From NCBI RefSeq assembly GCF_014269025.2, contig NZ_CP077094.1, positions 3,596,001 through 3,660,000 on the forward strand: DNA of 64,000 nucleotides, in the 5' to 3' direction. A program made the translations under genes and the position numbers. The notes under the pieces were generated by a model. It saw only the letters and a list, made by a program, of their open reading frames with translations, was not told where the DNA came from and did no database searches. Of the stretch, positions 1-10,330 are shown one piece after another; position 1 is the stretch's first letter, and each line of letters begins with the position of its first letter. The stretch is from Pseudomonas promysalinigenes. GTDB taxonomy: Bacteria; Pseudomonadota; Gammaproteobacteria; Pseudomonadales; Pseudomonadaceae.

Positions 1-115
1 GGTGGGCAAGGCGCTCTTCATTGGCCGGCAGGGTCGTGAGCCCAGTCATGCCGGTGCTGCGTGCCAACTCGATCAGCGCGGGAAGGTCGCTGCTGCGTAC
101 GGGACGAACGATCAT
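1..115 (-). CDS. aruG: Arginine N-succinyltransferase, beta subunit (partial, N-terminus only)
   Basis: Only the first 38 codons lie in the window; the gene runs off the left edge. The protein starts MIVRPVRSSDLPALIELA, the N-terminus typical of AST-pathway arginine succinyltransferase subunits, and resembles the start of the neighbouring AruF (MLVMRPAQMADLNEV), as expected for paralogous subunits. It would transfer succinyl from succinyl-CoA to arginine as the first step of the arginine succinyltransferase pathway. It lies 63 bp downstream of aruF on the same strand, matching the Pseudomonas order aruC-aruF-aruG. The rest of the protein cannot be judged. Confidence 0.85.
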   Translation of the reverse strand, partial: MIVRPVRSSDLPALIELARSTGMTGLTTLPANEERLAH

Positions 116-178
116 GCTATCTCCTTGTGCGGCGACCAGTGCCTGCCGCGAAACTCACTGTTGCAGCCCAGCCCTGTC

Positions 179-1198
179 TCAGGCTGCGACCAACCGCACG
201 CTGGCGCCTTCGCCGACACCCAAGGCTTCGGCCGCTTCACTGCTCAAGCTGACCGGCTTGCCTGGCACCCAGTCCAGCTCCAGCAGCACGGCGCGATAGT
301 CCTGAAGCTGGCCATTGCAAACCAGATAATGGCGCCCTCCTTTGACGGGGGTATCGTCCACCTTCACTGGCACCACGCGGCTTTGGGCGATAGAGCGAAT
401 ACCCGAGGTTCGAGCATGGAGGGTTGGCCCGCCGTCGAAAATATCGATGTAGTGCTCAGTCTCGAAACCCTCCCGCATCAGGATATCGAAGGTGATCTGC
501 GCACGCGGGTGCACCTGGCCCATCGCCTCCTGCGCCGCATCGGGCAACAACGGCACATAGATGGGGTAATTGGGCATCAGTTCGGCAAGAAAGGTGCGGC
601 TCTTGAGCCCACACAAACGCTCGGCTTGGGCGTAGTTGAGGTCGAAGAAATTGCGCCCGATGGAGTCCCAGAACGGCGACTCGCCCTGCTCATCGCTATA
701 GCCGACGATCTCGGTAACCACCGAATCGGCGAAGCGCTCCGGGTGCGAGGCCATGAACAACAGGCGCCCCCGGGAGTTGAGTTCGGCCCAGCCACTGTCG
801 ACCAACTCAGGCAGCACATAGAAACTGGTCAGCAGGCTGTTGCCTGTGAGGTCATGGCACAGCGACAGCACATGGATCTTGTTGTGGATCTTCAGCTCTC
901 GCGAGGCATGGACGAACGTCTCGTTGCGAAAACTGTAAAAAGGCTCGGAATAGCCCGCCGAAGCAACGATGGCCGAGCAGCCTGCAAGCTTGCCGGTGGC
1001 GCTGTCCTCGAGCACGAAGAAGTAGCTCTCTTCGCCATTGAAACTGACTTCGGCGGCGAATGAAGTTTCCGACGCGGCAATCTTGTCGCCAAGGCGAGCA
1101 GCGTCGTCCGGCAGCGAGGTGACACCAACGGGGCTGTCGGCAGCCATGCGCTGCACTTCGTTCAGGTCAGCCATTTGCGCGGGGCGCATCACCAGCAT
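179..1198 (-). CDS. aruF: Arginine/ornithine N-succinyltransferase, alpha subunit
   Basis: This 339-residue protein is full length for the AstA/AruF family (about 340 residues, GNAT-like fold). It should succinylate arginine, and in Pseudomonas also ornithine, using succinyl-CoA, probably as a heteromer with AruG. The start at 1198 is preceded on the minus strand by a strong AAAGGAG ribosome site. The gene sits between aruC and aruG in the ArgR-controlled operon. A terminator-like stem-loop lies just upstream, so aruF may be expressed less than aruC. Confidence 0.93.
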   Translation of the reverse strand: MLVMRPAQMADLNEVQRMAADSPVGVTSLPDDAARLGDKIAASETSFAAEVSFNGEESYFFVLEDSATGKLAGCSAIVASAGYSEPFYSFRNETFVHASRELKIHNKIHVLSLCHDLTGNSLLTSFYVLPELVDSGWAELNSRGRLLFMASHPERFADSVVTEIVGYSDEQGESPFWDSIGRNFFDLNYAQAERLCGLKSRTFLAELMPNYPIYVPLLPDAAQEAMGQVHPRAQITFDILMREGFETEHYIDIFDGGPTLHARTSGIRSIAQSRVVPVKVDDTPVKGGRHYLVCNGQLQDYRAVLLELDWVPGKPVSLSSEAAEALGVGEGASVRLVAA

Positions 1199-1240
1199 GG
1201 TGTCACTCCTTTGGAAAAACGGGCCATTGAAAAGGCACGG

Positions 1241-1267
1241 AAAAACCGCGGGCGCAAAGCACCCGCG
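1241..1267 (-). terminator. Stem-loop with T-run between aruC and aruF
   Basis: Read on the minus strand there is a 9-bp GC-rich stem (one G-T pair) with a TTT loop at 1247-1267, followed directly by G and five T. It starts 64 nt after the aruC stop and ends about 43 nt before aruF. It has the form of an intrinsic terminator but lies inside the operon, so partial termination is the likely role. Confidence 0.6.
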
Positions 1268-1331
1268 CAGAAATTCGTCTTCACTTGCCCGGCGCCGGGG
1301 CTGACCGGGCAGTGAAAGGACCGCGGGCTGA

Positions 1332-2697
<1,366 letters not shown>

Positions 2698-2806
2698 AAC
2701 ACTGTCGCAATAGCGCAGTGTACGGGAGAGAGGGAGCTGGGTGAACGGATGTTCACAGGCAATTCAGGGCGCAGCAGCGGGCGCACATCGTTGTTGTGGT
2801 GTTGTG

Positions 2807-2846
2807 GCGTAAATCGAGCGCCGCGCGGGCGGCGCTCGATTTACGC
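2807..2846. repeat. Perfect 18-bp-stem hairpin between argR and aruC
   Basis: Arms 2807-2824 and 2829-2846 are exact reverse complements around a GCGG loop. The core ATCGAGCGCCGC is shared with the long inverted repeat at 25694-25918, so it belongs to the same intergenic repeat family. It may also end argR transcripts, but no T-run follows. Confidence 0.6.
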
Positions 2847-2891
2847 ACCACCATCTAACCCAAGCCATGCACCCAGGCCCAACCCGGTATC

Positions 2892-3872
2892 TCAGCCCTT
2901 CTCGGCCGGCGCCGAGCTCAGTTCGAACGGGCTACTACTGCGCCGCTGGTTGCGATCTTCCCGCGGCGTTGCGCCAAAGAAGTTGCGATAGGCACTGGAG
3001 AAATGCGGCCCCGAAGAAAAGCCACAGGACAGCCCGATCTGGATGATCGACTTGCTGGTCTGCATCAGCATTTGCCGCGCCTTGTTCAACCGCAATTCCA
3101 GGTAATACTGGCTCGGCACGCGATTCAGATACTGTTTGAAGATGCGCTCCAGCTGCCGGCGCGATACGCACACATGCTGGGCAATTTCATCCGTGGTCAG
3201 CGGTTCCTCGATGTTGGCCTCCATCAGCAAAACCGCCTGAGTGAGCTTCGGATGGCTTGAGCCCAGGCGGTTCTGCAGCGGAATACGCTGGCGCTCACCA
3301 CCTTCACGAATACGCTCGACCACCAGTTCCTCGGACACCGCCCCTGCAAGCTCCGCCCCATGGTCGCGGGCCAGCACTGCCAGCAACAGATCGGTCACCG
3401 CCATGCCACCGCAGGCTGTCAAACGATCGCGATCCCAGTCGAACAGATGGCTGGTGGCAATGACCTTGGGAAAGCGCTCGGCAAAGTCGTCCTGCCAGCG
3501 CCAGTGCACCGCCGCGCGGTAACCGTCGAGCAGGCCCAGCATGGCCAGCGGATACACGCCCGCGGACAGCCCGCCGATCATGCAACCACTGCGCGCCAAC
3601 TGCTTGAGCGCTGCTGACAGCGTCGGGCCCACGGCCTGAGGCAAATCGTCAGCCAGCAACAATAACTTGCTGCACCCCTCCAGCCGCCCACTCCACGGCT
3701 CGCCAGGCAAGCGCCAAGCGCCCTCCGCGGCAGGCTCGGCCTGGAGGAACGCAATCTCATAGACCACATCCGGATGCACCCGCTGGGCCACCAGCAACAC
3801 TTCCTCTGCCAGCGCCAGGGTCAAGGGCTTGGTGCTAGGCCAGATGAGAAAACCAATTCGCTGGATGGTCAT
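2892..3872 (-). CDS. argR: ArgR, AraC-family regulator of arginine uptake and catabolism
   Basis: This 326-residue protein has an N-terminal DJ-1/GATase1-like sensing domain (about residues 5-190, including the [13 protein letters not shown] segment) and a C-terminal AraC helix-turn-helix domain (about 215-310, with [14 protein letters not shown] and [17 protein letters not shown]). This is the architecture of Pseudomonas ArgR, which is unrelated to E. coli ArgR and activates aot and aru genes in response to arginine. It sits between aotP and aruC on the same strand, the known Pseudomonas arrangement. ArgR-type half-sites upstream of aotJ and aruC suggest that it controls both blocks and its own transcript. 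Confidence 0.92.
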   Translation of the reverse strand: MTIQRIGFLIWPSTKPLTLALAEEVLLVAQRVHPDVVYEIAFLQAEPAAEGAWRLPGEPWSGRLEGCSKLLLLADDLPQAVGPTLSAALKQLARSGCMIGGLSAGVYPLAMLGLLDGYRAAVHWRWQDDFAERFPKVIATSHLFDWDRDRLTACGGMAVTDLLLAVLARDHGAELAGAVSEELVVERIREGGERQRIPLQNRLGSSHPKLTQAVLLMEANIEEPLTTDEIAQHVCVSRRQLERIFKQYLNRVPSQYYLELRLNKARQMLMQTSKSIIQIGLSCGFSSGPHFSSAYRNFFGATPREDRNQRRSSSPFELSSAPAEKG

Positions 3873-3970
3873 AAAGTGCTGTCCGAAACCTGGTTCGTTC
3901 GAGTCTGTAACGCAGGGTCAGGCTGCGTTTGCTGCGCAGCATGCCCTATTCTGGTGCAAAGAGGCAGTGT

Positions 3971-4735
3971 TTACTTCAGGCTACCGGAGAGAAACTGCTT
4001 GAGCCGTTCCGATTGCGGGTTGGCCAGCACTTCACGCGGGCAGCCGGTTTCCTCGACCAAGCCTTTGTGCAGGAACACCAACTGGTTGGACACCTCGCGG
4101 GCAAAACCCATTTCGTGGGTCACGACTACCATGGTCCGGCCCTCCTGGGCCAAGGCCTGCATGACCTTGAGCACATCACCAACCAGCTCAGGGTCGAGCG
4201 CCGAGGTGGGCTCGTCGAACAACATGACCTCAGGCTCCATGGCCAAGGCCCGGGCAATGGCCACGCGCTGCTGCTCGCCACCTGACATATGGCCAGGGAA
4301 GGCGTCCTTGCGGTGAGCAACGCCCACCTTGGCCAAGTAGTGCTCGGCCTTCTCCAACGCCTCTTTCTTGTTCACCCCCAACACATGCACCGGCGCTTCG
4401 ATGATGTTTTCAAGGGCGGTCATGTGCGACCACAGGTTGAAATGCTGGAACACCATCGACAGGCGCGAACGCATGCGCTGCAACTGACGCGGGTCGCTGG
4501 CTTTGAGCGCTCCGTCCTTGCCAGGGGTCAGCTTGAGCTCTTCGTTGTTGAGCAGGATCTTGCCGGCATGGGGCTGCTCCAGCAGGTTGATGCAGCGCAG
4601 GAACGTCGACTTGCCCGAACCGCTCGAGCCGATGATGCTGATCACGTCGCCAGCCTTGGCTGACAGGGACACACCCTTGAGCACTTCATGGCTGCCGTAG
4701 CGCTTGTGCAGGTCTTGGACTTGAAGTTTGTACAT
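3971..4735 (-). CDS. aotP: Arginine/ornithine ABC transporter, ATP-binding protein
   Basis: This 254-residue ATPase of the HisP/ArtP type shows Walker A (GSSGSGKST), the signature [15 protein letters not shown] and Walker B ([12 protein letters not shown]). It would power AotQM-mediated arginine and ornithine import. The start at 4735 gives [14 protein letters not shown], the normal family N-terminus; a GTG 15 bp upstream is possible but lies very close to the aotM stop. aotM ends only 22 bp upstream. The aotO gene that P. aeruginosa carries in this operon is missing here. Confidence 0.93.
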   Translation of the reverse strand: MYKLQVQDLHKRYGSHEVLKGVSLSAKAGDVISIIGSSGSGKSTFLRCINLLEQPHAGKILLNNEELKLTPGKDGALKASDPRQLQRMRSRLSMVFQHFNLWSHMTALENIIEAPVHVLGVNKKEALEKAEHYLAKVGVAHRKDAFPGHMSGGEQQRVAIARALAMEPEVMLFDEPTSALDPELVGDVLKVMQALAQEGRTMVVVTHEMGFAREVSNQLVFLHKGLVEETGCPREVLANPQSERLKQFLSGSLK

Positions 4736-4757
4736 ACTGTCGGTTCTCACAGAGCGG

Positions 4758-5456
4758 TCAGTGCTTGCGCGGCGCCAGGTAGCCGAGCCAGCGGCGTTCG
4801 GCCATCTTGAACAGGCGCACGAGGATGAAGGTCAGGCACAGGTAGAACACGCCCGCCGTGATGTAGGCCTCGAAAGGCAGGTAATACTGAGCATTGACCG
4901 TGCGTGCCGCACCGGTGATGTCGATCAGGGTGACGATCGAGGCCAGGCTGGTGGTCTGCAGCATCATGATCACTTCGTTGCTGTATTGCGGCAGCGCCCG
5001 GCGCAGCGCAGAAGGCAGCAGGATACGGCGGTACATTTTCATGCGCGACATGCCCATGGCTTTGGCCGCTTCGATTTCGCCATGGGGCGTGGCCTTGAGA
5101 CTGCCGGCGATGATTTCGGCCGTGTAGGCACTGGTGTTGATGGCGAACGCCAGGCATGCGCAGAAAGTGGCACTGGACAGCCACGGCCAGAAGACACTCG
5201 CGCGCACCGCCTCGAACTGAGCCAGGCCGTAGTAGATCAGGAACAACTGCACCAGCATCGGCGTGCCACGGATCACATAGGTATACAACCAGGCACTGAC
5301 GTTCACCACAGGCTGCTTGGAGACACGCATCAGGCCCAGCGGAATGGCCGCCAGCAGGCCGAACAGCAGCGACAGGGCCAGCAGTTTGAGAGTGGTCAGC
5401 AGGCCGCCCAGATACAGTGGCATCGCCTCCCAGACAACGTTGTAGTCGAAGATCAT
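4758..5456 (-). CDS. aotM: Arginine/ornithine ABC transporter, permease AotM
   Basis: This 232-residue inner-membrane protein belongs to the HisM/GlnP permease family. It has several hydrophobic segments and an EAA-type loop (EIEAAKAMGMSRMKMYRRI) that contacts the ATPase. Its ATG overlaps the aotQ stop by 4 bp, indicating translational coupling. With AotQ it forms the membrane channel of the arginine/ornithine importer. Confidence 0.93.
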   Translation of the reverse strand: MIFDYNVVWEAMPLYLGGLLTTLKLLALSLLFGLLAAIPLGLMRVSKQPVVNVSAWLYTYVIRGTPMLVQLFLIYYGLAQFEAVRASVFWPWLSSATFCACLAFAINTSAYTAEIIAGSLKATPHGEIEAAKAMGMSRMKMYRRILLPSALRRALPQYSNEVIMMLQTTSLASIVTLIDITGAARTVNAQYYLPFEAYITAGVFYLCLTFILVRLFKMAERRWLGYLAPRKH

Positions 5457-6142
5457 AGTTCAGCCACCTTGACGCCCACCGAGTAGCGGCGCTCCAGATA
5501 CTTCAGCGCCAGCAGCGAAACGCTGGTAATCACCAGGTACAACGCCGCTACGGCCAGGAAGAAGGTGAAAGGTTCACGAGTGGCATCAGCCGCCTGCTTG
5601 GCCTTGAACATCATGTCCTGCAGGCCCACCACCGAAATCAGCGCCGTGGCTTTGGTCAGCACCAACCAGTTGTTGGTGAAGCCTGGAATGGCCAAGCGGA
5701 TCATCTGCGGCACCTGGATGCGGAAGAACACCTGGCGCGCACTCATGCCATAGGCCACGCCGGCTTCGGCCTGCCCCTTAGGTATACCGAGGAACGCCCC
5801 ACGGAAGGTTTCCGACAGGTACGCACCAAAAATGAAGCCCAGCGTGCCGATACCGGCGATCAGCGGGTTCAGGTCGATGTAATCGTCGTAACCGAGCAAT
5901 GGTGCCACTCGGTTGATGATGTCCTGGCCGCCATAAAAGATCAGCAGGATCAGGACCAGGTCAGGGATGCCACGGATCACCGTGGAATACAGATCCCCCA
6001 GCCAGGCCAGCCAGCGCACCGGCGACAGACGCAGGGCCACGCCGATCAGGCCAAGGACGATGGCCAGGGCCATCGACGACAGGGCGAGCTGCAGCGTCAG
6101 CCACGCCCCGTCGAGGATGACTGCCCCATAGCCTTTCAACAT
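5453..6142 (-). CDS. aotQ: Arginine/ornithine ABC transporter, permease AotQ
   Basis: This 229-residue permease of the HisQ family has about five membrane segments and an EAA loop (GQAEAGVAYGMSARQVFFRI). It pairs with AotM. It is separated from aotJ by 92 bp containing a strong stem-loop, and it overlaps aotM by 4 bp. The start at 6142 gives MLKGYGAVILDGAWLTLQLA, typical for the family. Confidence 0.93.
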   Translation of the reverse strand: MLKGYGAVILDGAWLTLQLALSSMALAIVLGLIGVALRLSPVRWLAWLGDLYSTVIRGIPDLVLILLIFYGGQDIINRVAPLLGYDDYIDLNPLIAGIGTLGFIFGAYLSETFRGAFLGIPKGQAEAGVAYGMSARQVFFRIQVPQMIRLAIPGFTNNWLVLTKATALISVVGLQDMMFKAKQAADATREPFTFFLAVAALYLVITSVSLLALKYLERRYSVGVKVAEL

Positions 6143-6170
6143 GATTGGGATTCCTCAGGGCTTGGGAATG

Positions 6171-6213
6171 AAAAAATGGTGCAAACCTCAGAGCTTCTGC
6201 TGTTTGCACCATT
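6171..6213 (-). terminator. Intercistronic stem-loop with T-run between aotJ and aotQ
   Basis: Arms 6175-6186 and 6202-6213 form a perfect 12-bp stem with a 15-nt loop. On the minus strand the stem runs directly into six T. It starts 21 nt after the aotJ stop. It looks like an intrinsic terminator or mRNA-stabilising structure that keeps binding-protein expression above permease expression. Confidence 0.7.
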
Positions 6214-6234
6214 GCACAGGTTAAACCCGACGTC

Positions 6235-7020
6235 TTAGTTCGAGTCTGGACCGTAGATGTCGAAGTTGAAGTACTTCTTCTCGATTTCTTTGTACTTGCC
6301 GTTGGCACGAATCGCATCGATGGCCTTGTTGATGCGCTCGCGGTTGGCGTCGTCGCCTTTGCGTACAGCGATGCCTACGCCGTCACCGAAATACTTGACG
6401 TCGGTGAAAGACGGGCCGACGAAAGCAAAGCCCTTGCCGGCATCGGTCTTGAGGAAGCCATCCTCGAGCAGGGTCGCATCTGCCACGGTGCCGTCCAGGC
6501 GACCGGCAGCGACGTCCAGGTAGATTTCGTTCTGGGTACCGTACGGCACGACAGTGGCGCCTTTGGGTGCCAGGACCTCCTTGGCGAAGCGGTCGTGGAT
6601 CGAGCCACGCTGCACACCAATTTTCTTGCCCTTGAGCTCGTCCAGGCTATCGCTCACGGCAGTGCCCTGCTTCATGACCAGGCGCGCCGGCGTCAGGTAG
6701 TAGCGCTTGGTGAAGTCCACCGACTTCTTACGGTCTTCGGTGATCGACATGGACGACAGGATGGCGTCGATCTTGCGCACTTTGAGCGCAGGGATCAGGC
6801 CGTCGAATTCTTGCTCGACCCAGGTGCACTTGGCTTTCATTTCTTCACACAAGGCATTGCCGATGTCGTAGTCAAAACCGGCGATGCTGCCATCAGGCTG
6901 CTTGAAGGCAAAAGGAGGGTAAGCCGCTTCGATACCGATTTTCAGCGGCTTTTCATCGGCTTGCGATACCAGGGAAAACACGGAAAGCGCCAGGGCGCCA
7001 AGCAGTGCGAGCTTCTTCAT
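6235..7020 (-). CDS. aotJ: Arginine/ornithine ABC transporter, periplasmic binding protein
   Basis: This 261-residue family 3 solute-binding protein starts [21 protein letters not shown], a clear signal peptide probably cleaved after the SQA segment. The mature part carries the Lys-Arg-Orn family pattern ([20 protein letters not shown] and [11 protein letters not shown]). It captures arginine and ornithine in the periplasm for AotQMP. An in-frame start further upstream would bury the signal peptide, so 7020 was chosen. It is the first gene of the operon, behind an ArgR-type operator at 7150-7197. Confidence 0.94.
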   Translation of the reverse strand: MKKLALLGALALSVFSLVSQADEKPLKIGIEAAYPPFAFKQPDGSIAGFDYDIGNALCEEMKAKCTWVEQEFDGLIPALKVRKIDAILSSMSITEDRKKSVDFTKRYYLTPARLVMKQGTAVSDSLDELKGKKIGVQRGSIHDRFAKEVLAPKGATVVPYGTQNEIYLDVAAGRLDGTVADATLLEDGFLKTDAGKGFAFVGPSFTDVKYFGDGVGIAVRKGDDANRERINKAIDAIRANGKYKEIEKKYFNFDIYGPDSN

Positions 7021-7149
7021 CAGGTAACTCCATCGGTACGGGGCAATACGAGGCAGGGGTAACAGCTGCCCGCTATGCGAATGGGTACAACGCGAGCCGC
7101 GCAGGTTTCGACCAAGGTCGCAGACCACGAGCGAGTGAGTGGCATTTTA

Positions 7150-7197
7150 ACGACAGCCCGGTAGTCGATATTTCTTCAAAGCGACAACTAGTTACAG
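7150..7197 (-). promoter_or_regulatory. Putative ArgR operator upstream of aotJ
   Basis: On the minus strand TGTCGC-N8-AA runs from 7186 to 7171, with a second TGTCGT at 7155-7150. The plus-strand 17-mer GCGACAACTAGTTACAG (7181-7197) differs at one base from the copy upstream of aruC. The region is 130-180 bp upstream of the aotJ start. Confidence 0.6.
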
Positions 7198-7457
7198 AAG
7201 CGCTTGAAATCGCGTCGAGCAATGTTGACAGCCGTTGCAAATCATGCAAGAGCTCGAGAGGAACAACCTATAAGCAAAGCAATTAACGGGCCTATTATTG
7301 GCAAACCCTTGCTTTACGGCAAGTGCAGCGTTTGTCCTTGCAGAAAAAAGCCGCCCGATTGCACCAGCAGCGGACAGACCTGTTTCCCGACGCCCCGATC
7401 CTGTGCGAAATCGGTGACAGAAGAGTTACCGATGAATGTCGGGTAACAGTGAAGCAA

Positions 7458-7486
7458 AAACCCCGCCGGCTGACCGAGCGGGGTTT
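7458..7486 (-). terminator. Rho-independent terminator for acsA
   Basis: AAACCCCGC (7458-7466) pairs with GCGGGGTTT (7478-7486). On the minus strand the hairpin is followed by a T-run. It lies about 120 bp beyond the acsA stop, after a REP-like element. Confidence 0.75.
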
Positions 7487-7544
7487 GAGGTAGGTGGCTA
7501 AACCAGCGGGGCGGGCGTAACGAGCAAGCCCGTCAGCAACCTCA

Positions 7545-7578
7545 CTGGCCTCTTCGCGAGCGAACTCGCTCCCACCGG
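7545..7578. repeat. P. putida-type REP element
   Basis: The sequence GGCCTCTTCGCGAGCGAACT followed by CGCTCCCACC has the imperfect palindrome of P. putida REP elements. It lies in the 3' region of acsA. Confidence 0.6.
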
Positions 7579-7604
7579 TTAGGCGATCGCCTCTGAGCGC
7601 TAAG

Positions 7605-9566
7605 TCAAGCCGAGGCCAGGTTCATCGCTTTGTGGGTGTCAATCAAATGCTGCACGACGCCTGGGTCTGCCAAGGTCGAGATATCACCCAGGCCATCATA
7701 TTCAGCAGTGGCGATCTTGCGCAGAATACGGCGCATGATCTTACCCGAGCGGGTCTTCGGCAGCCCCGGTGCCCATTGGATGACGTCGGGCGACGCGATC
7801 GGGCCGATTTCCTTACGCACCCAGTTCTTGAGCTCCATGCGCAGTTGCTCGCTGGGTTCGACCCCAGCATTGAGGGTGACGTAGACATAGATGCCCTGCC
7901 CCTTGATATCGTGGGGCACACCCACCACAGCCGCTTCGGCGACCTTGGCATGGGCGACCATGGCGCTTTCGATTTCCGCAGTGCCCATGCGGTGCCCGGA
8001 AACGTTGAGCACGTCGTCTACACGGCCGGTGATCCAGAAGTAGCCGTCTTCATCACGACGCGCACCATCGCCGGTGAAGTACATGCCGCGGAAGGTCTTG
8101 AAGTAGGTGTCGACGAAACGGTCGTGGTCGCCATACAGCGAACGCGACTGGCCCGGCCAGGAATCGAGGATTACCAGGTTGCCTTCGGCAGCGCCCTCGA
8201 TAAGGTTGCCCAGGTTATCCACCAGCGCTGGCACCACGCCGAAGAACGGCCGGGTTGCCGAGCCAGGTTTGAGCGCCGTGGCCCCCGGCAGTGGGCTGAT
8301 CAGCACGCCACCGGTTTCGGTTTGCCACCAGGTGTCGACTATTGGGCAACGCTCTTTGCCCACGGTCTTGTAATACCAGTTCCAGGCCTCAGGGTTGATC
8401 GGCTCGCCGACCGAACCCAGAAGGCGCAAGCTGGAACCGTCAGCACCCGCAACCGCAGCCTGCCCTTCGGCCATCATGGCGCGTATGGCGGTCGGCGCCG
8501 TGTAGAGGATGTTGACCTTGTGCTTGTCGACAATTTTCGACACACGAGTGATATCGGGGTAGTTCGGTACGCCTTCGAACAGCACGGTGGTGGCGCCGTT
8601 GGCCAACGGGCCGTAGACGATATAGCTGTGCCCAGTCACCCAGCCAACGTCAGCCGTGCACCAGTAGACCTCACCGGGGCGGTAGTCGAACACCCGCTCA
8701 TGGGTCAGCGCGGCATACACCAGGTAGCCGCCAGTGGTGTGCAGCACCCCCTTGGGTTTGCCGGTGGAGCCGGAGGTATAAAGAATGAACAGCGGCTCCT
8801 CGGCGCCCATTTCCTTCGGTGCACAATGACTGGAAGCGACTTTCATCAAGTCTTCGTACCAGATGTCGCGATGCTGGTGCCAGGCAATGTCACCACCGGT
8901 GCGCTTGCACACGATGATCTTCTGAACGCTGCTGGTTTCAGGGTTGGTCAGCGCCAGATCGACGTTGGCCTTCAGCGGTGTACGACGACCGCCTCGCACC
9001 CCCTCGTCAGCAGTGATCACCACCTTGGATTTGCAGTCGATGATGCGACCGGCCAGAGCCTCCGGCGAGAAGCCGCCGAACACGACCGAGTGAATAGCAC
9101 CGATGCGGGCACAGGCCAACATGGCCACTACCGCTTCCGGGATCATTGGCATGTAGATGGTGACCACATCGCCACGATGGACATCCTGGCCGCGCAGGGC
9201 ATTGGCGAATTTGCACACCTGCTCGTGCAGTTCGCGGTAGGTGATATTGCGGTGCTCGGAAGGGTCGTCGCCCTCCCAGATGATCGCCAATTGATCGCCG
9301 CGCTCTTCCAGGTGGCGGTCCAGGCAGTTTGAGGACACGTTAAGAGTGCCGTCGGCAAACCACTTGATGTCCACATGGTGGTCGTCGAAGGAGGTCTGCT
9401 TGACCTTGGTGAACGGCTTGATCCAGTCCAGGCGCTGGGCCTGCTCACGCCAGAAGCCGTCCGGGTTGATCACCGATTGCTGATACATGGCCTTGTAGGT
9501 GGCCTCGTCGGTCAGGGTAGTGGCCGCAACCTCGGGACGAACGGGATACAGTGGAGCCGCACTCAT
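7605..9566 (-). CDS. acsA: Acetyl-CoA synthetase
   Basis: This 653-residue AMP-forming enzyme makes acetyl-CoA from acetate, ATP and CoA through an acetyl-adenylate. The adenylation motif [12 protein letters not shown] and the C-terminal [15 protein letters not shown], containing the catalytic and acetylation-regulated lysine, are both present. The start at 9566 ([15 protein letters not shown]) is the usual Acs N-terminus; upstream in-frame codons would add a non-conserved stretch. It is a single-gene unit ending at a terminator at 7458-7486. Confidence 0.96.
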   Translation of the reverse strand: MSAAPLYPVRPEVAATTLTDEATYKAMYQQSVINPDGFWREQAQRLDWIKPFTKVKQTSFDDHHVDIKWFADGTLNVSSNCLDRHLEERGDQLAIIWEGDDPSEHRNITYRELHEQVCKFANALRGQDVHRGDVVTIYMPMIPEAVVAMLACARIGAIHSVVFGGFSPEALAGRIIDCKSKVVITADEGVRGGRRTPLKANVDLALTNPETSSVQKIIVCKRTGGDIAWHQHRDIWYEDLMKVASSHCAPKEMGAEEPLFILYTSGSTGKPKGVLHTTGGYLVYAALTHERVFDYRPGEVYWCTADVGWVTGHSYIVYGPLANGATTVLFEGVPNYPDITRVSKIVDKHKVNILYTAPTAIRAMMAEGQAAVAGADGSSLRLLGSVGEPINPEAWNWYYKTVGKERCPIVDTWWQTETGGVLISPLPGATALKPGSATRPFFGVVPALVDNLGNLIEGAAEGNLVILDSWPGQSRSLYGDHDRFVDTYFKTFRGMYFTGDGARRDEDGYFWITGRVDDVLNVSGHRMGTAEIESAMVAHAKVAEAAVVGVPHDIKGQGIYVYVTLNAGVEPSEQLRMELKNWVRKEIGPIASPDVIQWAPGLPKTRSGKIMRRILRKIATAEYDGLGDISTLADPGVVQHLIDTHKAMNLASA

Positions 9567-9980
9567 CTGTGATACCTCGGTGTAATAGTTGTTTTTGTAT
9601 GGAACCGTTTGTAACTGTAACAGAGCTGGAAAAACCATACGACGATGGTAGTAGCGCAGGTAATCCCTTGGCGGCCCGCACAGCAGCAGAGGCTCTAGCC
9701 CGCAGCTACTGGCCCGTCATAGTAGAAACCGAAGGATGCCGTTCAAGGGATTGTTACAGAATTTGGCAAAAGGCTTTATCAAAACGCTATCTGTTTCCCT
9801 TAGTTATCCAGGCATAACATTGATCTCGCCAGCAACGGCAAAGCGATTAACTACAGGAAACAGCCCCCACGAAGGCAATTTGTTAATCCCACTCTAATCC
9901 CGATAGTTGAAATTCAGTACTACTCGCGGCGTCACAAGCGCCGCGTGCCCCCCTGACGACCTTAAACAGGTAAATTGAAC
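9567..9980. promoter_or_regulatory. acsA upstream region / DUF2790 gene upstream region
   Basis: This 414-bp divergent intergenic region has no gene that could be supported. A 7-bp-stem hairpin (9925-9931 with 9939-9945) lies 36 bp upstream of the small secreted protein gene. No sigma-54 -24/-12 element was recognised. Confidence 0.4.
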
Positions 9981-10235
9981 ATGAAAGCGTTACTGGTATT
10001 GGTACTCGGCGGCCTCTGCAGCACGGCGATGGCCGGCGAAACGAACACTGTCGAACAAATCCCGGTTGAGCAGTACACGTACTCCCAGCACCTGGATATC
10101 GCCCGCGTCATCTCAATGAGCGAAGTGCCAAACGTCTGCGAGGTAGTGCCCGCCCGCATGACCTATGAAGACTCCAATGGGCACAAGCACATCCTTGAAT
10201 ACCGCGTGATGGGCAACGGCTGCTCCAACGGCTGA
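9981..10235 (+). CDS. Small secreted DUF2790-family protein
   Basis: This 84-residue protein has a signal peptide (MKALLVLVLGGLCSTAMA) followed by about 65 mature residues containing two cysteines (in VPNVCEVVPARMTY and GNGCSNG) that could form a disulfide. This matches the DUF2790 family of small periplasmic Pseudomonas proteins, whose function is not established. The ATG at 9981 was preferred over a TTG at 9975 because an AACAGG ribosome site lies about 10 bp upstream. It is a lone gene between acsA and phhR, followed by a GC-rich hairpin. Confidence 0.8.
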   Translation: MKALLVLVLGGLCSTAMAGETNTVEQIPVEQYTYSQHLDIARVISMSEVPNVCEVVPARMTYEDSNGHKHILEYRVMGNGCSNG

Positions 10236-10245
10236 AAACCCGAAT

Positions 10246-10265
10246 CGGGGCCCAAATGGGCCCCG
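10246..10265 (+). terminator. GC-rich hairpin after the DUF2790 gene
   Basis: CGGGGCCC and GGGCCCCG form an 8-bp stem around AAAT, 10 bp after the stop codon. No T-run follows, so termination may be weak. Confidence 0.5.
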
Positions 10266-10330
10266 TCGCGTGTCAGCCAGCTGCAACTTAGCGACACTTA
10301 AAAATTAATAGAAGATTAAGTAAATTTTAT

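Larger units (their letters stand above)
7021..7604. promoter_or_regulatory. aotJ promoter region and acsA 3' spacer
   Basis: This 584-bp stretch has no convincing gene. From left to right it holds the aotJ leader, the ArgR-type operator (7150-7197), sequence with no recognised feature, the acsA terminator (7458-7486) and a REP-like element (7545-7578). Confidence 0.6.

Noticed and set aside
2..1063. 353-codon plus-strand frame over aruG/aruF
   Set aside because: It is antisense to conserved arginine succinyltransferase genes and shows no domain.
7204..7446. 80-codon plus-strand frame upstream of aotJ with several cysteines
   Set aside because: It has no ribosome site and no recognised family, and lies in the control region between aotJ and the acsA terminator.
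7632..9332. 566-codon open frame on the plus strand over acsA
   Set aside because: It lies wholly within acsA, whose enzyme motifs are complete. Long antisense frames are common in high-GC Pseudomonas DNA.
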